From: Methanococci archaeon
GTDB taxonomy: Archaea; AGJL01; Methanococci; Methanococcales; Methanocaldococcaceae
DNA: 56,339 nucleotides
NCBI GenBank assembly: GCA_013153845.1
Contig: JAADDS010000011.1
Span: 1-56,339 of the forward strand
Reading direction: 5' to 3'
Shown here: positions 10,414-18,236 of the stretch, piece after piece
Numbering within the stretch: position 1 is the first letter of the stretch
How the letters are laid out: each line of letters begins with the position of its first letter
The notes under the pieces: model-generated
Databases searched by the model: none
Seen by the model: the letters and a program-made list of their open reading frames with translations, nothing else
Told to the model about the DNA's origin: nothing
Made by a program: the position numbers and the translations under genes

Positions 10414-11016
10414 ATGAGATTTGAGGTTATTGATAGAGGATATATGGATTTGATAATCGTTAAAGATTTTTTAAAATATACTGGGAAAGAAATAGAGCCA
10501 TTATGGGCATTTAAAAACTTCAATGTCCAAAAAGATAATATAGTTGCTTTTAGAGGGAAAATTGAAGTAGATCAGGAGCATATGAAAGACCTAAAGGATG
10601 TTAAAAGGGAACAACATATAAAAACCCCAATAAAATCTGATGATTCTATAAATTTTATAGTTGAACATTTCGATATTATTGATCTAAAAACTACTTACTT
10701 ACGGCAACGACTTCTGATCTGTATTGCCAAAGAGATTATAGAGAGGGAGTGTAATAAAAAATTAAAAAGAGATGGGGATGATCTATACTACAACAACAAA
10801 AAACTATCCGTTTCTATTGCATGTAAAGGAATTATCTCTTCAAAGATCCATTTGGGAATAAACGTTAAATCAAAAGGAGTTGAACATGTAGAGATCATCG
10901 GTCTTGAAGATTTAGGAGTTGAAAATATAAAAGAGATTATGATAAAAATTGCCCTCTCATATATTGATGAGATCAATAAAATTGAAAAAGATATTAGAAA
11001 AACGCTTCCAATTTAA
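10414..11016 (+). CDS. DUF366-like conserved archaeal protein
   Basis: A 200-residue protein with ATG 10414 behind GGTGAT. The order of motifs (DRGYMDLIIVKDFLKYTGKEI, INFIVEHFDIIDLKTTYLRQR, VSIACKGIISSKIHLGINV) matches my memory of the archaeal DUF366 family, which is reported to have a fold related to lipoate/biotin protein ligases; I am not certain of that fold. There are no membrane helices or signal. It is convergent with comD (gap 34 bases). No function is assigned. Confidence 0.55.
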   Translation: MRFEVIDRGYMDLIIVKDFLKYTGKEIEPLWAFKNFNVQKDNIVAFRGKIEVDQEHMKDLKDVKREQHIKTPIKSDDSINFIVEHFDIIDLKTTYLRQRLLICIAKEIIERECNKKLKRDGDDLYYNNKKLSVSIACKGIISSKIHLGINVKSKGVEHVEIIGLEDLGVENIKEIMIKIALSYIDEINKIEKDIRKTLPI

Positions 11017-11050
11017 AAGTTAGGTTTATAAATTTAATTTATTTTTGTTT

Positions 11051-11563
11051 TTATTTTTCTTGATCGAATTCCCAGTATAAAGCATCAAAAAGCAGTGCGA
11101 CAGGATAAGAAATTCTTTCCATATAATCTGATGCATAAGTTATAATTTTATAGGCCTCCTCTGGAGTTTTTGGTTTGTATGTTGGAATCTCGCATACATC
11201 TAACAATTTTTCTATCCACCTACCCATCGGTATCTGAGCAGGAATTTTCTCTTTAAGCTCTCCTCTATGGCTTATTATTAACAACGTTGGAATTTGAAAC
11301 GTCTTATATAATGAAGCAATAGCATTTATCGAGTTTCCAATTCCTGAGTTTTGCATCAATATGGCAGTTTTTTTTCCAGCCAAGTGAGCTCCTGCACATA
11401 TTCCAAATGCTTCCTCTTCTCTTGTAGCTTTTATATGAGTAAAAGCATCTTTATTCTTATCTATCAGATTTAACAAATTTTTTAGATTCGCACATGGAAC
11501 AGAACAGATAAATTCTATTCCAGAGTCCTTTAACGCGTTGTATATTGCCAAGCTACCTTTCAT
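11051..11563 (-). CDS. comD: Sulfopyruvate decarboxylase subunit alpha (ComD)
   Basis: A 170-residue protein matching ComD, the pyrimidine-binding half of the thiamine-diphosphate enzyme that decarboxylates sulfopyruvate to sulfoacetaldehyde in coenzyme M biosynthesis. Conserved segments are FICSVPCANLKNLL, THIKATREEEAFGICAGAHLAGKKTA with the activating Glu, ILMQNSGIGNSINAI, and ISHRGELKEKIPAQIPMGRW. The start ATG follows GGTGAAAGG. The TPP-binding beta subunit ComE, normally encoded beside or fused to ComD, is not adjacent: the next downstream gene is an unrelated convergent one. comA lies divergently 200 bases away, so two coenzyme M genes share one intergenic region. Confidence 0.92.
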   Translation of the reverse strand: MKGSLAIYNALKDSGIEFICSVPCANLKNLLNLIDKNKDAFTHIKATREEEAFGICAGAHLAGKKTAILMQNSGIGNSINAIASLYKTFQIPTLLIISHRGELKEKIPAQIPMGRWIEKLLDVCEIPTYKPKTPEEAYKIITYASDYMERISYPVALLFDALYWEFDQEK

Positions 11564-11639
11564 AACCTTTCACCCAAAACACCTTTTCTTTCTACTTGCC
11601 CTTATATATCTATTTTTCCATTTTTCTTTTTTGAAATAG

Positions 11640-11663
11640 ATCGTAATTAATATATATCACGAT
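11640..11663. promoter_or_regulatory. Near-palindrome in the comD/comA intergenic region, candidate operator
   Basis: ATCGT (11640-11644) and ACGAT (11659-11663) are perfect inverted arms of a 24-base imperfect palindrome with an AT core. It lies midway between the divergent comD and comA genes. The TATA-like TTTTTATATTATAA near 11694 would serve comA, and a TATATAAGG-type box around 11600 (minus strand) would serve comD. Confidence 0.35.
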
Positions 11664-11762
11664 ACTATACTCATTTTTATAATTTTACCAAATTTTTATA
11701 TTATAAGATATTAAAAGAGAGTTAATTTTCTTATAAGAAAAGTAGATATTGGAGGTGTAGAA

Positions 11763-12533
11763 ATGAAGGCATTCGAATTTTTAAGAGAAAACAACCACGA
11801 GGGTTTAACGGTTGTATTAGATAAAGGCCTACCCCCAAAATTTGTGGAGGATTATTTAAAGATCTGTGGGGATTATATTGATTTTGTTAAATTTGGATGG
11901 GGAACATCAGCAGTTATAGATAGGGATGTAGTTAAAGAAAAAATTAATTATTACAAAGATTGGGATATAAAAGTTTATCCTGGAGGGACACTATTTGAAT
12001 ATGCCTATGCGAAAGGTAAGTTTGAGGAGTTTTTAGACGAATGCCACAATTTGAAATTTGATGCAGTGGAAATCTCTGACGGTTCTTCAGATATTCCATT
12101 GGAAGATAGAAAAAAAGCGATAGAAAAAGCGAAAGATTTTGGTTTTACTGTTTTAACAGAAGTTGGTAAAAAGATGCCTGAAAAAGATAAAAAATTAACA
12201 ATATGCGATAGAATAAACTTAATAAATTTTGATTTAAATTCTGGAGCAGATTATGTGATAATTGAAGGAAGAGAGAGTGGAAAAGGTATTGGGTTATATG
12301 ATGGAGAAGGAAAAGTTAAAGAAAGTGAATTAGAAGAATTAGCAAGAAGAGTTAATGTTAAAAAAGTTATATTTGAGGCCCCACAAAAAAGTCAGCAAGT
12401 ATTTTTTATTTTAAAATTTGGAAACTCAGTTAACTTAGCAAATATCGCTTTTGATGATGTTATTAGTTTAGAAACGTTAAGAAGAGGACTCAGAGGAGAC
12501 ACTTTCAATAAAATTAGCTCAATTTCTAAATAA
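11763..12533 (+). CDS. comA: Phosphosulfolactate synthase (ComA)
   Basis: A 256-residue enzyme that adds sulfite to phosphoenolpyruvate to give phosphosulfolactate, the first step of coenzyme M synthesis in methanogens. It is a TIM barrel needing Mg2+. Segments GLTVVLDKGLPPKFVEDYL, YIDFVKFGWGTSAVI, VYPGGTLFEYAYAKGK, AVEISDGSSDIPLEDR and VIIEGRESGKGIGLYD are characteristic of the family and almost the same as the M. jannaschii enzyme. ATG 11763 follows GGAGGTG. Length is as expected. Divergent pairing with comD suggests coordinated control. Confidence 0.95.
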   Translation: MKAFEFLRENNHEGLTVVLDKGLPPKFVEDYLKICGDYIDFVKFGWGTSAVIDRDVVKEKINYYKDWDIKVYPGGTLFEYAYAKGKFEEFLDECHNLKFDAVEISDGSSDIPLEDRKKAIEKAKDFGFTVLTEVGKKMPEKDKKLTICDRINLINFDLNSGADYVIIEGRESGKGIGLYDGEGKVKESELEELARRVNVKKVIFEAPQKSQQVFFILKFGNSVNLANIAFDDVISLETLRRGLRGDTFNKISSISK

Positions 12534-12561
12534 ATAATAATAAATAATCAAAATAAAAAGT

Positions 12562-12619
12562 GGCGTCAGTTCGCCCATCAATCATCACAGATCAGCAGCT
12601 ACTCCGTTCATCATCCGCC
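12562..12619 (-). ncRNA. C/D box guide sRNA (sRNA 1)
   Basis: Read on the minus strand: closing stem GGCG/CGCC, C box GATGATGA, guide ACGGAGTAGCTG, D' CTGA, C' TGATGA, guide TTGATGGGCGAA, D CTGA. All four boxes and a terminal stem are present in 58 bases, which is the textbook archaeal size. The D guide is complementary (12 positions, one G-U) to UUCGCCCAUUAA, a sequence I recall as conserved in archaeal 23S rRNA just after the A-loop. By the N+5 rule the C in UUCGC would be 2'-O-methylated. The D' target is unknown. Confidence 0.9.
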
Positions 12620-12637
12620 AAAAATATTATAGGACAA

Positions 12638-12656
12638 CATAATATATATGCTTTTT
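12638..12656 (-). promoter_or_regulatory. Dedicated promoter for sRNA 1
   Basis: On the minus strand AAAAAAGCATATATATTATG places a BRE/TATA ~25 bases before the 5' end of the guide RNA, the expected archaeal spacing. Confidence 0.55.
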
Positions 12657-12909
12657 TAAAATATAAAAATAACACCATACCTAACAACGCTGATAATCCC
12701 CTATCAAAAATAGCAATATTGACAAAAAATTATCATCTGGATTCTTGTTTTTATCAATTTTTAAAACATTCATATTTTTATCTAATATGTCTTTAATTTA
12801 ATATAAATTTGATATAATTTAATTTTTATAATTTTAGTTTTAGTTAACGTGTTTCTAAATTAATTTCATTTACAGATTAATTGTTAATATTAATATCCAA
12901 GGTGAAAAA

Positions 12910-14043
12910 ATGAATATCGAAGAAATAGAGAAATATCTTGAAGAGAATTTTGATAAACTTCCAGAAGGTTGTAGACAGTGCGTTAAAGGAGAAAAATTGG
13001 TCTTATTTATTACAGGAATCTGCAATAACAACTGCTATTACTGCCCCCTATCTAAAAAAAGGAAGAATAAAGATGTTATATATGCGAACGAGAGATTGAT
13101 AACCACTGTCGAAGAGGCAGTAGAAGAAGCAAAACTATGCAGTAGCAGAGGGGTCGGAATAACAGGAGGAAACCCACTACTAAAAATAAACAGGACAGTA
13201 AAATTCTTAAAAGCATTAAAAAAAGAGTTTGATGATTTTCACGCTCATCTATACACAACGCCAGAAACAATAAACAGAGAAAACCTAAAACTATTAAAAG
13301 AGGCAGATTTGGATGAAATAAGATTGCATCCTACAAAAATATTTAATGAGGGCTATGATGAACAATATGTAAAAGAGTTATGCGATAAACTAAACCTATG
13401 CAGAAAATACATCCCACACGTAGGGGTTGAGATTCCTGCAATCCCCAAAATGGAGAATGAAATTTTAAAGTTAGCTGAAGCGATAGATGGAGTAGCTGAG
13501 TTTATGAATATAAATGAGCTCGAATTTTCAGAAGAAAACTACAACGAATTAGAGAAAAGGGGCTTTCTACCGAAGGACGATATAAGTAATGCAATTGCGG
13601 GAAGCGAAGAAACGGCTTTAAAGGTTATGAAAGAATTTAAAGGAGATTTATTTATTAATTACTGTCCATCCATATTAAAAGATGCCATACAGATGAGAAA
13701 TCGGCTGATAAATAGGGCTAAAAATGTGGCTAAACCCTACGAAGTTATAACCGAGGATGGATTGCTGTTAAGAGGGATAATGATCTTTGAAAATGAGGAT
13801 GAATTAAAGGAAATGGCCGAGATTTTAAATGAAAATGGAATTGAGTTTGATATTTTTGATAATCAGATATTTTTAAACCCTTTCATATTAGAGGATATTA
13901 TAGAAGAGATGAAAAAACAGAACTTTCCAATAACCTTCTCCGCTTACATCTCAGAACTCTACCCCACATCAGATCATTTGGAAGTAGAAAGAATCCCGCT
14001 AATAACTAAAAAGATAAGATTTAGAAGGAGAAGAAGGAAATAA
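12910..14043 (+). CDS. Uncharacterised radical SAM protein
   Basis: A 377-residue protein with ATG behind AAGGTGA. Cysteines 38, 42 and 45 (GICNNNCYYC) form the canonical CX3CX2C radical SAM cluster site, followed by GVGITGGNPLL as the GGE-like SAM-binding strand. An extra pair C21/C24 (CRQC) precedes the site. A TIM-barrel portion extends to about residue 270, and the C-terminus ends in an arginine-rich tail (RFRRRRRK) that could bind RNA. M. jannaschii has, as I recall, the same gene next to cbiD. The 18-base gap to cbiD implies co-transcription. The substrate is unknown; a role near cobamide synthesis is only contextual. Confidence 0.8.
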   Translation: MNIEEIEKYLEENFDKLPEGCRQCVKGEKLVLFITGICNNNCYYCPLSKKRKNKDVIYANERLITTVEEAVEEAKLCSSRGVGITGGNPLLKINRTVKFLKALKKEFDDFHAHLYTTPETINRENLKLLKEADLDEIRLHPTKIFNEGYDEQYVKELCDKLNLCRKYIPHVGVEIPAIPKMENEILKLAEAIDGVAEFMNINELEFSEENYNELEKRGFLPKDDISNAIAGSEETALKVMKEFKGDLFINYCPSILKDAIQMRNRLINRAKNVAKPYEVITEDGLLLRGIMIFENEDELKEMAEILNENGIEFDIFDNQIFLNPFILEDIIEEMKKQNFPITFSAYISELYPTSDHLEVERIPLITKKIRFRRRRRK

Positions 14044-14061
14044 ACATAAGATTGGGAGAGT

Positions 14062-15165
14062 ATGATATACGATTTTAGAAAAAAGTCAAAATTTGGATAC
14101 ACAACCGGCTCCTGTGCTGCTGCGGGGGCTTACTCCGCTCTCTACTATTTAAAATTTGGAGAAAAATTAAGTTATGTTGAAATAGAAAATTTGAAAGGAG
14201 ATAAATTAATCATTCCAATAGAGAAGATTGAGAAAATTGGAAATAAAGTTAGGGCTGTTGTTATCAAAGATGCTGGAGAGGATATTGATATAACCAACGG
14301 AATCGAAATATTTGTAGATGTTGAACTAAAAAAATTAGATACCTCAGAAAAAAAAGTTATAATAAAAGGAGGAAAAGGTGTTGGAATCGTTACAAAGGAT
14401 GGCTTACAAGTGAAAAAAGGAGAACCAGCGATAAATCCAAAACCCAAAGAGATGATAAAAAATAACCTTTTAAAATTATTAGACGATGGAGAAATTGCAG
14501 AAGTCGTTATTTCAATTCCAAAAGGAGAAGAGTTAGCTAAAAAAACCCTAAATCCAAAACTTGGAATTGTTGGGGGGTTATCTATATTGGGAACGACTGG
14601 AATTGTTAGACCGATGTCAAATGAGGCATATATGAACTCCTTAGTCCCCCAAATAGACGTTGCATTAGCCAACGGTTATAAAAAGTTGATCTTTGTCCCT
14701 GGGAATATTGGAACAAGATATGCCAAAAAACTTTTAAATGCTGAAGATGATGAGATCATTGAGGTTTCAAACTTCTGGGGATTTATGCTCGATAAAGCAA
14801 AAGAAAAAGGAGTTAAAGAAATTTTGGTCTTTGGACATGCTGGAAAAATAATTAAGTTGGCTGGGGGAATATATAACACCCACTCAAAGATCGCTGATTG
14901 TAGAAATGAGATATTAACTGCTTACTCTGCCTTATTTATAGATGATAAAGATATAATAAAAAAAATCTTATATTCAAATACAACAGAAGAAGTTATTAAA
15001 ATTTTAAAAGAGAAGGGGGTTTTAGAAGAGGTTTTTAATTGTATAGCCAAGAGGGTAGTTGAACGTCTAAGTGAGAGATGGCAAGGGATAAAATTTGAGT
15101 GCATAATTATAGATATGAAAGGAAACATCTTAGGAAAATCCACTAATGACAAATTAGGTAATTAA
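14062..15165 (+). CDS. cbiD: Cobalt-precorrin-5B C1-methyltransferase (CbiD)
   Basis: A 367-residue CbiD, which methylates C1 of cobalt-precorrin-5B with SAM in the anaerobic cobamide pathway, whose products serve methyltransferases of methanogenesis. The N-terminal GYTTGSCAAAGAYSALYYL motif, VSIPKGEELAKKTLNPKLGIVGGLSILGTTGIVRPMS, IFVPGNIGTRYAKKLL and FGHAGKIIKLAGGIYNTHSK are family hallmarks. Start ATG follows GGGAG. Length is normal. It sits in a likely two-gene operon after a radical SAM gene. Confidence 0.95.
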   Translation: MIYDFRKKSKFGYTTGSCAAAGAYSALYYLKFGEKLSYVEIENLKGDKLIIPIEKIEKIGNKVRAVVIKDAGEDIDITNGIEIFVDVELKKLDTSEKKVIIKGGKGVGIVTKDGLQVKKGEPAINPKPKEMIKNNLLKLLDDGEIAEVVISIPKGEELAKKTLNPKLGIVGGLSILGTTGIVRPMSNEAYMNSLVPQIDVALANGYKKLIFVPGNIGTRYAKKLLNAEDDEIIEVSNFWGFMLDKAKEKGVKEILVFGHAGKIIKLAGGIYNTHSKIADCRNEILTAYSALFIDDKDIIKKILYSNTTEEVIKILKEKGVLEEVFNCIAKRVVERLSERWQGIKFECIIIDMKGNILGKSTNDKLGN

Positions 15166-15277
15166 GTATAAAATAAGCATAACCCCATAAAGTATAATAA
15201 ACTTAAATATTAGATATAACTATTAAATATAACAAGATTATAAGTTGAAAATAATGTAAAACTAATAGGGTTGGACT

Positions 15278-15727
15278 ATGGAAAGCAGTAAATTATTTGA
15301 ATACAAGACACGCAAAGCTGTGGGATTGATTATAGCGATCTTAACATTTCTTTATGGATTTTTTATTATCCTCTATATTAAAGCAGTGTTTAACCTCAAT
15401 GAAGAATATTTTTTGGTTATAATATTTTGTTATTTCATAGTTGCAACCATATTCTCCTACCACATCTTAAAGCCCAAAAATTTAGAAGTTTATAATGATG
15501 GATTAAAAATAGGAGAAGATTTTTATAAATGGAATGAGGTAGTTGAGTTCTTTCCAACTCTAAATTCAATTCAGATTGTTGTTAAAAACAAGAAGGAAGA
15601 GACATTTAACTGGGAAACCCCAGGATTGTTTAAATACAGACCACAAGTTGAATACCTTATTAAAAAAGACCACAAACTCCTGGAATTTTTAAGGGAGAAA
15701 ATAGGAGATAAAGAAAGAAAAAAATAA
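15278..15727 (+). CDS. Small two-helix membrane protein with a cytoplasmic beta domain
   Basis: 149 residues. Two hydrophobic segments, about 14-34 (VGLIIAILTFLYGFFIILYI) and 44-64 (FLVIIFCYFIVATIFSYHIL), precede a soluble part. In that part LEVYNDGLKIGEDFYKWNEVVEF and IQIVVKNKKEETF alternate like the strands of bacterial PH-like domains that follow paired membrane helices. I do not recognise a named family. ATG 15278 follows GGGTTGG. It is followed by a lipoprotein gene 67 bases on. Confidence 0.6.
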   Translation: MESSKLFEYKTRKAVGLIIAILTFLYGFFIILYIKAVFNLNEEYFLVIIFCYFIVATIFSYHILKPKNLEVYNDGLKIGEDFYKWNEVVEFFPTLNSIQIVVKNKKEETFNWETPGLFKYRPQVEYLIKKDHKLLEFLREKIGDKERKK

Positions 15728-15794
15728 AAAATTATATTAAAAAAATTTTAAAATTAAAATTAAAAATTATACTAAAAACGTTCGAGTGATAAGA

Positions 15795-16370
15795 ATGAAA
15801 AAACTAACCATTATACTGGCAGTTATCTTAACTGTATCACTCTGCGGGTGTGAACACTCGTCAAATACAAAAAATATAACTTCACAAATAGAAAAAACAA
15901 ACAACTCTCTGCTTTTAACTTACAACAAAACCAATACAACTGCTCCAAAAAACCACTTAAATAATAGCAACATTAGCAAGATAACTTACGATTTCTCAAA
16001 AAAAGTAGAACTTAATAGTATGTTCCTAAATTTATCATACGATAATGAAATAACATTAGATAACAAAATAATAAAGAAATATAAAAATATCACGTTTGTG
16101 GTGAGCTCCACTCCTCTCGATATGTCCTCAGCATACCTATACAACGATGTGGAAAAATGCCCAGAGAGAGATAAGTTTGGCATCTACACGTATTACAAAT
16201 TCACTCCAAAAAACTCAAACTTATCTGTTAGCTATTGTTATTATAGAAAGATCGGAAACTACTACATACTAATTCAAACAAACCATTTAAATTCTAATGT
16301 TAACCACCTGTGGGAGGACTGGACAAAACATATCCTCTCCCTATTTGAAGAATGCAATAATACACAATAA
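15795..16370 (+). CDS. Predicted lipoprotein of unknown function
   Basis: ATG 15795 behind GAGTGAT gives 191 residues starting MKKLTIILAVILTVSLCGC, a lipoprotein signal with an LCGC lipobox. The mature part begins with an Asn/Thr/Ser-rich stretch rich in NxS/T sequons, then a ~120-residue globular segment (KYKNITFVVSSTPLDMSSAYLY, GIYTYYKFTPKN, YCYYRKIGNYYILIQTN). Three more cysteines lie in the mature chain. Surface location is expected. No family recognised. Confidence 0.65.
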   Translation: MKKLTIILAVILTVSLCGCEHSSNTKNITSQIEKTNNSLLLTYNKTNTTAPKNHLNNSNISKITYDFSKKVELNSMFLNLSYDNEITLDNKIIKKYKNITFVVSSTPLDMSSAYLYNDVEKCPERDKFGIYTYYKFTPKNSNLSVSYCYYRKIGNYYILIQTNHLNSNVNHLWEDWTKHILSLFEECNNTQ

Positions 16371-16446
16371 ATTTTAGATATAAAGTTGTTGCATCAAAAA
16401 ATCAATATAAAATAAAAATAAAATAAAAAATATATAAAAATAAAAT

Positions 16447-16510
16447 CCCCTCAGAGCTCATACGGCTCATCACAATTAAAATAATCAGCAGATCAAATTC
16501 ATCATCAGGG
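16447..16510 (-). ncRNA. C/D box guide sRNA (sRNA 2), overlapping the leader of the next gene in antisense
   Basis: Minus strand: stem CCC/GGG, C box TGATGATGA, guide ATTTGATCTG, D' CTGA, a 10-base spacer, C' TGATGA, guide GCCGTATGAGCT, D CTGA. About 64 bases. Targets would be CAGAUCAAAU (D') and AGCUCAUACGGC (D); I cannot place either from memory. Its 5' end is only six bases from the plus-strand start codon at 16517, and it covers that gene's putative ribosome binding site in antisense. Confidence 0.85.
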
Positions 16511-16516
16511 ATCTTC

Positions 16517-18061
16517 ATGATAGAAAAGGCATTAATAATCGATGGATACACAGATGAACCCGCAGGACTTGGAGTTCCACCATATCTCGGAACCTATCCA
16601 AGATATGCATATGGAACATTATCCCTCCATAAAGTTAGGACAAACTACATAACAATAGATGAATTTAGAAAGATAAGAGGAAAGATCGATCTAAATAAAT
16701 ATGATGCAGTGATTTGCATATGTGGATTTCATACGCCCGGAAAGTATTTAAATGCTGAGCCCGCAACATTAAGAGAATTTGCCTCAATACTATATAAATA
16801 TGACGGAATAAAAATATTGGGAGGGCCTGCTGCAACAAAATACGGATCTTCACAGATTGGAGGGAAGATAGAAGATGAAACCAAATATAAAAAATTTTTT
16901 GATGTGGTTATAGAGGGAGATATTGATGCTGTTTTAAACGATCTTTTGACTGAAAAAAGTATTGAAAAAATAGACCCCAAAAGATATAGAAGTAGTTATG
17001 AAGAGTTGAAAGATATAGCAATTAGAGGAGCAAAGTTAGTAAAACAACATCCAAAATATCCGAACATAATTGTAGAAGTAGAAACATATAGAGGATGTTC
17101 AAGAGTTTTAAGTGGGGGATGTAGTTTTTGCACCGAACCAAGAAGATTCGGCTCTCCAAAATTTAGAAATGAAGAAGATATCGTAAAAGAAATCCATGCC
17201 TTGTGGAATGAAGGAATTAACTATTTTAGAATAGGAAGGCAACCATGTATCTTTTCATATAAAGCAGTGGATTCTGAAAAAGAAGAAGTTCCTACTCCAA
17301 ATGTTGGAGCAATTGAAAAACTGTTTAAAGGAATTAGAAACGTGTCAGATCCAAAGGTCTTGCATGTAGATAACGCTAACCCTGCAGTTATTGCAAGACA
17401 TGAGGAAGAAAGCAGAGAAGTTGCTAAGATATTGGTCAAATACTGCACATCCGGCAATGTTGCTGCCTTTGGGGTGGAGAGTTTTGATGAAAAAGTTATT
17501 AAAGTCAACAACCTATTAACTACACCAGAGGATGTTTTAAAAGCAGTGGAGATCATCAACAAAATTGGAGGACATAGAGGAGAAAGTGGGCTTCCCTATT
17601 TACTACCAGGAATAAATCTTTTATTTGGATTAAAAGGAGAAAGAAAAGAGACATTTCAAATAAACTTTGAATATCTTAAAAAAATTTACGATATGGGCTT
17701 TATGTTAAGAAGAATCAATATAAGACAAGTGGTTCCTTTTTTTGGAACTGAAATTACAGTAAAAGATGTAAAAAAAGCTGAAAAAAGAAAAAAACTATTT
17801 TTATGGTTCAAAGAGAAAGTCAGAGAGGAGATAGATAATAGAATGTTAAAAAGAGTAGCTCCAAAAGGAGTAATTTTAAGGGATGTGTTAGTTGAAGTTA
17901 AAGAAAGAGAAGGACTGTATTTTGGAAGACAGTTTGGAAGTTATCCCTTATTGATTGGAATTCTTGAAAAAAATTTGGAAGTTGGAACGTTTGTAGATGT
18001 GAAAGTTGTTGACTATGGGAGGAGATCAATAACAGGAGTTGTAGTTAAAAACAATAAATAA
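16517..18061 (+). CDS. Radical SAM protein with an atypical cysteine motif and a C-terminal TRAM-like domain
   Basis: 514 residues. The N-terminal ~180 residues resemble a cobalamin-binding-type Rossmann domain (ICICGFHTPGKYLNAEPATL, IKILGGPAATKYGS). The cluster motif is YRGCSRVLSGGCSFC, that is CX7CX2C instead of CX3CX2C, followed by a radical SAM barrel (FRIGRQPCIF, AAFGVESFDEKVIKVNN, PGINLLFGLKGERKETF). The last ~60 residues (GVILRDVLVEVKEREGLYFGRQFGSYP, VGTFVDVKVVDYGRRSITGVV) look like a TRAM RNA-binding domain, as in methylthiotransferases. A role in tRNA or rRNA modification is a reasonable inference. The ATG at 16517 is close to GGGAT; its leader overlaps the antisense guide sRNA 2. 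Confidence 0.75.
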   Translation: MIEKALIIDGYTDEPAGLGVPPYLGTYPRYAYGTLSLHKVRTNYITIDEFRKIRGKIDLNKYDAVICICGFHTPGKYLNAEPATLREFASILYKYDGIKILGGPAATKYGSSQIGGKIEDETKYKKFFDVVIEGDIDAVLNDLLTEKSIEKIDPKRYRSSYEELKDIAIRGAKLVKQHPKYPNIIVEVETYRGCSRVLSGGCSFCTEPRRFGSPKFRNEEDIVKEIHALWNEGINYFRIGRQPCIFSYKAVDSEKEEVPTPNVGAIEKLFKGIRNVSDPKVLHVDNANPAVIARHEEESREVAKILVKYCTSGNVAAFGVESFDEKVIKVNNLLTTPEDVLKAVEIINKIGGHRGESGLPYLLPGINLLFGLKGERKETFQINFEYLKKIYDMGFMLRRINIRQVVPFFGTEITVKDVKKAEKRKKLFLWFKEKVREEIDNRMLKRVAPKGVILRDVLVEVKEREGLYFGRQFGSYPLLIGILEKNLEVGTFVDVKVVDYGRRSITGVVVKNNK

Positions 18062-18106
18062 AAAAGAATATATCCTTTTTTTCAAATTTATTTAAAGTTA
18101 AGATGT

Positions 18107-18172
18107 TCCCCCCATATCCTACCCTCTCTCATCCTTGGCTCCGCCACGTCGAGAGCGTGGGCCGTGGGGGGA
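18107..18172 (-). ncRNA. GC-rich folded element, candidate ncRNA (H/ACA-like on the minus strand)
   Basis: A 66-base GC-rich island in AT-rich DNA, between the convergent radical SAM and EF-2 genes. An 8-bp closing stem (18107-18114 with 18165-18172, six G-C pairs) encloses a hairpin CCACG/CGTGG (18144-18148, 18156-18160), extended by GGC/GCC. The loop GAGAG can pair with CTCTC at 18124-18130, giving a possible pseudoknot. On the minus strand ACA follows the closing stem directly, as in H/ACA guides, but no clear kink-turn was found. A terminator or processing structure for either gene is the alternative; the strand is uncertain. Confidence 0.45.
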
Positions 18173-18236
18173 TAAAAATAGTTTGAATTTTTAAATAATA
18201 AATAATAAATAAGGATAGAATAAAAGTTTAAGGAAT

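Larger units (their letters stand above)
12534..12909. other. Intergenic stretch holding one guide RNA, otherwise AT-rich
   Basis: Between comA and the next radical SAM gene there is no convincing protein gene. A plus-strand open frame at 12560-12796 merely runs through the guide RNA at 12562-12619. The rest (12660-12900) is AT-rich and shows no boxes or strong hairpins. Confidence 0.6.

Noticed and set aside
12560-12796. A 78-codon plus-strand open frame
   Set aside because: It has no ribosome binding site, its first part is the complement of a clear C/D box sRNA, and its composition is that of AT-rich spacer.
18107-18172. An archaeal SECIS element
   Set aside because: Neither flanking gene has an internal UGA or selenoprotein identity, and the GAA/A internal loop of archaeal SECIS is missing.
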